Origin: Nitrospira sp. CR1.1 | GTDB lineage: Bacteria > Nitrospirota > Nitrospiria > Nitrospirales > Nitrospiraceae | Length of the DNA: 64,000 bases | Assembly (NCBI GenBank): GCA_014055465.1 | Contig: WIAF01000010.1 | Coordinates: forward strand, 93,746 to 157,745 | Direction of reading: 5' to 3' | Shown here: piece after piece, positions 62,901-64,000 of the stretch | Position numbering within the stretch: position 1 is the first letter of the stretch | How the letters are laid out: each line of letters starts with the position of its first letter | The notes under the pieces: model-generated | What the model was told of the DNA's origin: nothing | What the model saw: the letters and a program-made list of their open reading frames with translations, nothing else | Databases searched by the model: none | Program-made: the position numbers and the translations under genes

Positions 62901-64000
62901 GGCCAGCGGTCGATTTGCCCAGGCGACATCGCCGGACGGGACGACCCGCGCGGTCATTCCCAGTCACACCATGGCGGTGCCAAATTTTGCTGCGGGGCAG
63001 GGGACGGCCGGCAACCCGGCGCCCTTGAGTACCACGAGTGTCAACCGAGCCACGTTTACGGATGCCACCAATCACAGCACAACCTTTGAACTGGACGCGC
63101 TGAGCCGTATCACGAAGCAGACCGATGCGTTGAACCGCGTGACCACCATCACGCGGGACGCCCGGGGCAATCCTACGCAGATCGTCCGTCCCAATGGCGC
63201 GGTCACCACCATGACTTACGACGCGAAAGGCAATCTACTCACGAGTACGGAGCAGGCCCTCGCCGCGACGACGACATTTACGTACGAGCCCACCTTCAAC
63301 CAGGTGACCAGCATCCGCGATCCCAAGGGGAACCTGACGCAGATCGCCTATGACGCCAAGGGCAATCCGCTGACGATCACCGACGCGCTGAACCAGGTGA
63401 CCACGTTCACGTACAGCCCGCAGGGCCTCTTGCTCACCACTAAGGACGCGCTGAATCAGACCACCACGTTTACCTATGACGCGCTGGGCCGACTGCTCAC
63501 CACGACCGATCCACTGAACCGGACGACCACGCTGACCTACGACGCCGCGGGCAATGTCGCGACCAGCACCGATGCCCTCAACCGCGTCACCACGTTCGCC
63601 TATGACGTGAAGAACCGGCTCACCCAGGTGACCGATCCCAATACGGGTGTCACGGCTTATGCCTACGACGGCACCGGCAATCTCCTGACCGTCACCGACG
63701 CCAAGAACCAGGTGACCACCTTTGCCTACGATGGCCGGAACCGGCTGCTCAGCACCACCGATCCCCTCGGCAAGATCGAGCGCTATACCTACGACGGGAA
63801 TGACAACCTGCTCACCAGAATCACGCCTAAGAACGAGACCATCAGCTTCGCCTACGATGCCGTGAACCAATTACTCAGCAAGACTCTGCCGGGCAGCCAG
63901 GTGACGAGTTACCTCTATGATCTCGCCGGCAACTTGACCACTGTGACCGATCCGGATAGCGTGCTGACCATGACCTATGATCTGGCGAATCGCCTCATTA
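56998..64000 (+). CDS. Giant secreted Ig-like/YD-repeat protein, 3' end beyond window
   Basis: An ATG at 56998 opens a frame that stays open for 7003 bp to the right edge (over 2330 residues). Signal peptide LALLGAILLSVTSVFAQ. About 57120-57650 is a beta-rich head. Then five bacterial Ig-like modules of about 90 residues (VPAGQxTxxFxVT pattern), a BIG2-like unit (ITWSSTNQSVASIGSSGLA), an IPT/TIG unit (VVTLSGSSFNPVAANNQVRFGG), an Ig/cadherin-like unit (GNKTLSLGSTLAFTVSG) and a carboxypeptidase-regulatory-like unit (LSGRVDDSSGNPVVGVAV). From about 61200 it becomes RHS-like (ALHYRSTNADVQR), with YD repeats dense from 62630 (NGNQTTYAYDGSGRLLTITD) to the edge. It is likely surface-exposed or exported; what lies at its C-terminus is not visible. 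Confidence 0.9.
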   Translation, partial: MTHARVRTGMLSRIIGAGGLALLGAILLSVTSVFAQSSTVTLDAYLHGSGGTANPPTLTADLIPPLSLTAKTKDSAGLAFSGGNPWVTMGTWTPPAGINGKATLTALTTAHLWMGFKSSGDVGGKVDVLVDVLVNGQVLSSGLTRCVSTLTASASTAQDISLALGSIPTTQLDTMTQTLALRISTRMGTTASNTACGTKASVTGVRTYYDALTRASRLGVTIALPPPQPVVLLPNPKTIQAGSTSSILALLFPVPLQATTLSVVSTATNVATVPSSIAVGIGQAVVSIPVTGVSAGTTQLKVTLNGKTITGTVRVVGGTATISSLIPSPLSITQGGSGQLTVSLNATQATNTVVALSSSAGSIAAVPATVTVPAGQVSAAFNVAANTAGQADITATLNGTSATSHVTVTPALPTVVSLTPPANQLTLGATTPLTVAISAAQVGPTVVTLTSTPSGLVTVPPSVIVPAGQTTVSFTVTSVALGTAMVRATLGSSLAEAAIDVVPPVVALVDFQPASQSLVVGAIGTLTVTLNAAQSSPTDLALSVDQPTVLQIPATQTVTVPPNQTQAIFTVTALATGTAQVTATLGAISKQATVTVTPQPPQVLSLTPSPLAVVQGATGTLTVTLNAAQATDTVVPITTTNATIVGVPVSVTVPAGLTTAPVSVSGLTIGTAPVTATLNGTATATVNIVPPPPVVTALAPISPVTAPLTLAKGRTGVLQVTINRAPTDPTVITLQNSATSVVTVPPSVTVAAGQLTASFPVTTQTQGQATITASFNSTSATAQVVVTAPEVESLTVAPAAPTAFAGESVAFTATGLFTDGSSQPLANDITWSSTNQSVASIGSSGLATALTVGTTTIRATVTTSVGPVTGETTLTVQPAPALVVTPLTTSLTVGQSALFTVGTAVAPTSALTVTLAISGSGTALLSPVSVVISAGQTTSPTPVQVTATGIGSVILTATAPVRQPASSTLTITAGLPVITSVSPVSGVIGSVVTLSGSSFNPVAANNQVRFGGVLATVLSVSTTGSSLTTAVPVGALTGPVTVTTPLGIATSPVPFTLLNSAPVLSPIGNKTLSLGSTLAFTVSGVDPNGQPVTYSAQQAAPASPTLPAHMTFNGQTGVFSFTPDATQVGTFNLVFVASDGSVSSSETIALTVTGAVPGAPTSLSGRVDDSSGNPVVGVAVSLRDVPTTTTTNTAGEFTLAFAGHPAGRQLLVVTGLPAGYANLVAPVDLIANTANVLPSPVTTPPLDLATAVTVNPAATTTLTSATAHVTVVIPPGRAKNADGTPYTGQLTISPVPEYGRPESRPVELRPGLSVTIQPAGVILDPPVPITFPNVDNMPPGNEFDLWSLYPDTGTFLVVGRMRVSADGATVEMIPGTGGVRKTAWHFAMPPESRGDVAEVPSKDGDCVACRTGSEADLTAGALALDELIPGIRTLGVTRDLALHYRSTNADVQRIVPVNATLRVQAAVPTTFSARLSIGGVQLGQDRYWDSRALPENADSVSRLGVQFDGSALPTGVYPSELLLFSNYPQSSIGGVTRSQVLLRNEQASPFGAGWTMTALDRLYPQSDGSVLLAKGTGSTLLYGAAGRPLVVESFDQARSLTVSGVNASFVAGPMHAAARADLLNPANFGALGTIRRPVTLRSGLNVVTLPALAGVDVFVLNLLTTELTATEVQVLEQFVREGGTVLEIRNTAVTRPLLFGTLPAPFIGDLTADVTPEGLTSLLGNGPFGTIISPLLTGGNAGYATTGLATVLARNDLGPNVLLLPPGTVFSGAGRAVLIGDEEIVASGYTGGAGANRYTEGSNRTFFLNAMAYLASAPGYRPVLPTGPTAITLQGPPDEYAVLVRQVDGTYTRTAKDGTVSQFSPQGLFTSLRDRNGNQTTYAYDGSGRLLTITDPTGQVTTLAYSGTKVQSITDPAGRVTQLEYDAAGNLQRLRGADGTAVTFAYDAQHRLIRRTDARNQITQYTYEASGRFAQATSPDGTTRAVIPSHTMAVPNFAAGQGTAGNPAPLSTTSVNRATFTDATNHSTTFELDALSRITKQTDALNRVTTITRDARGNPTQIVRPNGAVTTMTYDAKGNLLTSTEQALAATTTFTYEPTFNQVTSIRDPKGNLTQIAYDAKGNPLTITDALNQVTTFTYSPQGLLLTTKDALNQTTTFTYDALGRLLTTTDPLNRTTTLTYDAAGNVATSTDALNRVTTFAYDVKNRLTQVTDPNTGVTAYAYDGTGNLLTVTDAKNQVTTFAYDGRNRLLSTTDPLGKIERYTYDGNDNLLTRITPKNETISFAYDAVNQLLSKTLPGSQVTSYLYDLAGNLTTVTDPDSVLTMTYDLANRLI

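Noticed and set aside
56749..63870. Long minus-strand open frames (for example 56749-58320 and 58474-59259) opposite the giant YD gene
   Set aside because: They are Arg/Gly/His- or Val/Thr-rich with no family features, overlap one another, and mirror the codon pattern of the GC-rich Ig-like repeats on the plus strand.
1..64000. tRNA or rRNA genes and phage structural genes
   Set aside because: No cloverleaf-like sequence, rRNA segment or phage morphogenesis protein was recognised by reading; a tRNA search program would be needed to exclude tRNAs fully.

Overview
The window is GC-rich bacterial DNA, roughly 58-60% GC by eye, and reads as an accessory or mobile region. The mercury and heavy-metal operons, the small-protein families, the secretin carrying a cohesin domain and the giant YD-repeat proteins would fit a Nitrospira-like (Nitrospirota) bacterium. 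That assignment is inferred from gene style and not from any marker gene. No rRNA or tRNA gene was seen.

Layout. 0-6.1 kb: the 3' part of a tyrosine recombinase that has lost its catalytic Tyr, an 80-bp repeat flanking a higBA toxin-antitoxin pair and two small plasmid-type genes, then a Tn3-family transposon with 36-bp inverted ends. 6.1-11.5 kb, minus strand: a mercury operon in the order merR, thioredoxin-like, merF, CopZ-like Fe-S protein, a MerB-MerT fusion, merP-like, a small His-rich protein, merA, with a MerR-type promoter. 11.7-13.7 kb: two IS5-family elements back to back, the second of which cuts an outer-membrane-protein gene. 14.7-27.1 kb, plus strand: a heavy-metal export cluster (His-rich protein, CzcC/CzcB/CzcA-type RND pump, lipoproteins, SHOCT protein, P1B ATPase, TPR lipoprotein, CDF exporter, YnfA-like protein). 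27.1-29.8 kb: a graveyard of small and broken genes (arsC remnant, antitoxins, a duplicated small-gene cassette, a heme-protein remnant).

29.8-37.9 kb is a plasmid replicon: an intact tyrosine recombinase, a regulated HTH gene, two parS-like palindromes, parA-parB, an origin with a perfect DnaA box and six 16-bp iterons, a Rep initiator and hipBA. The sequence is therefore either a plasmid or a chromosome carrying an integrated one.

38-47.3 kb: a LuxR-type regulator and a retropepsin-like protease (minus strand), then a secreted 2348-residue SpvB/FG-GAP/YD-repeat protein ending in an HExxH metallopeptidase-like tip, followed directly by a small lipoprotein that is a candidate immunity protein. 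47.3-48.2 kb: a decayed IS481-type transposase. 48.5-56.7 kb: an eight-gene secretin/pseudopilus operon (secretin with cohesin domain, pseudopilin, LysM protein, GspE-type ATPase, PilM/N/O/P-like proteins). From 57.0 kb to the right edge runs a second giant open frame with Ig-like modules followed by YD repeats; it continues beyond the window.

The most interesting points are the toxin-like YD protein with its lipoprotein partner, the compact secretin operon placed immediately before a giant YD protein, the MerB-MerT fusion, the complete iteron replicon, and the duplicated small-gene cassette behind a conserved, probably leaderless promoter.
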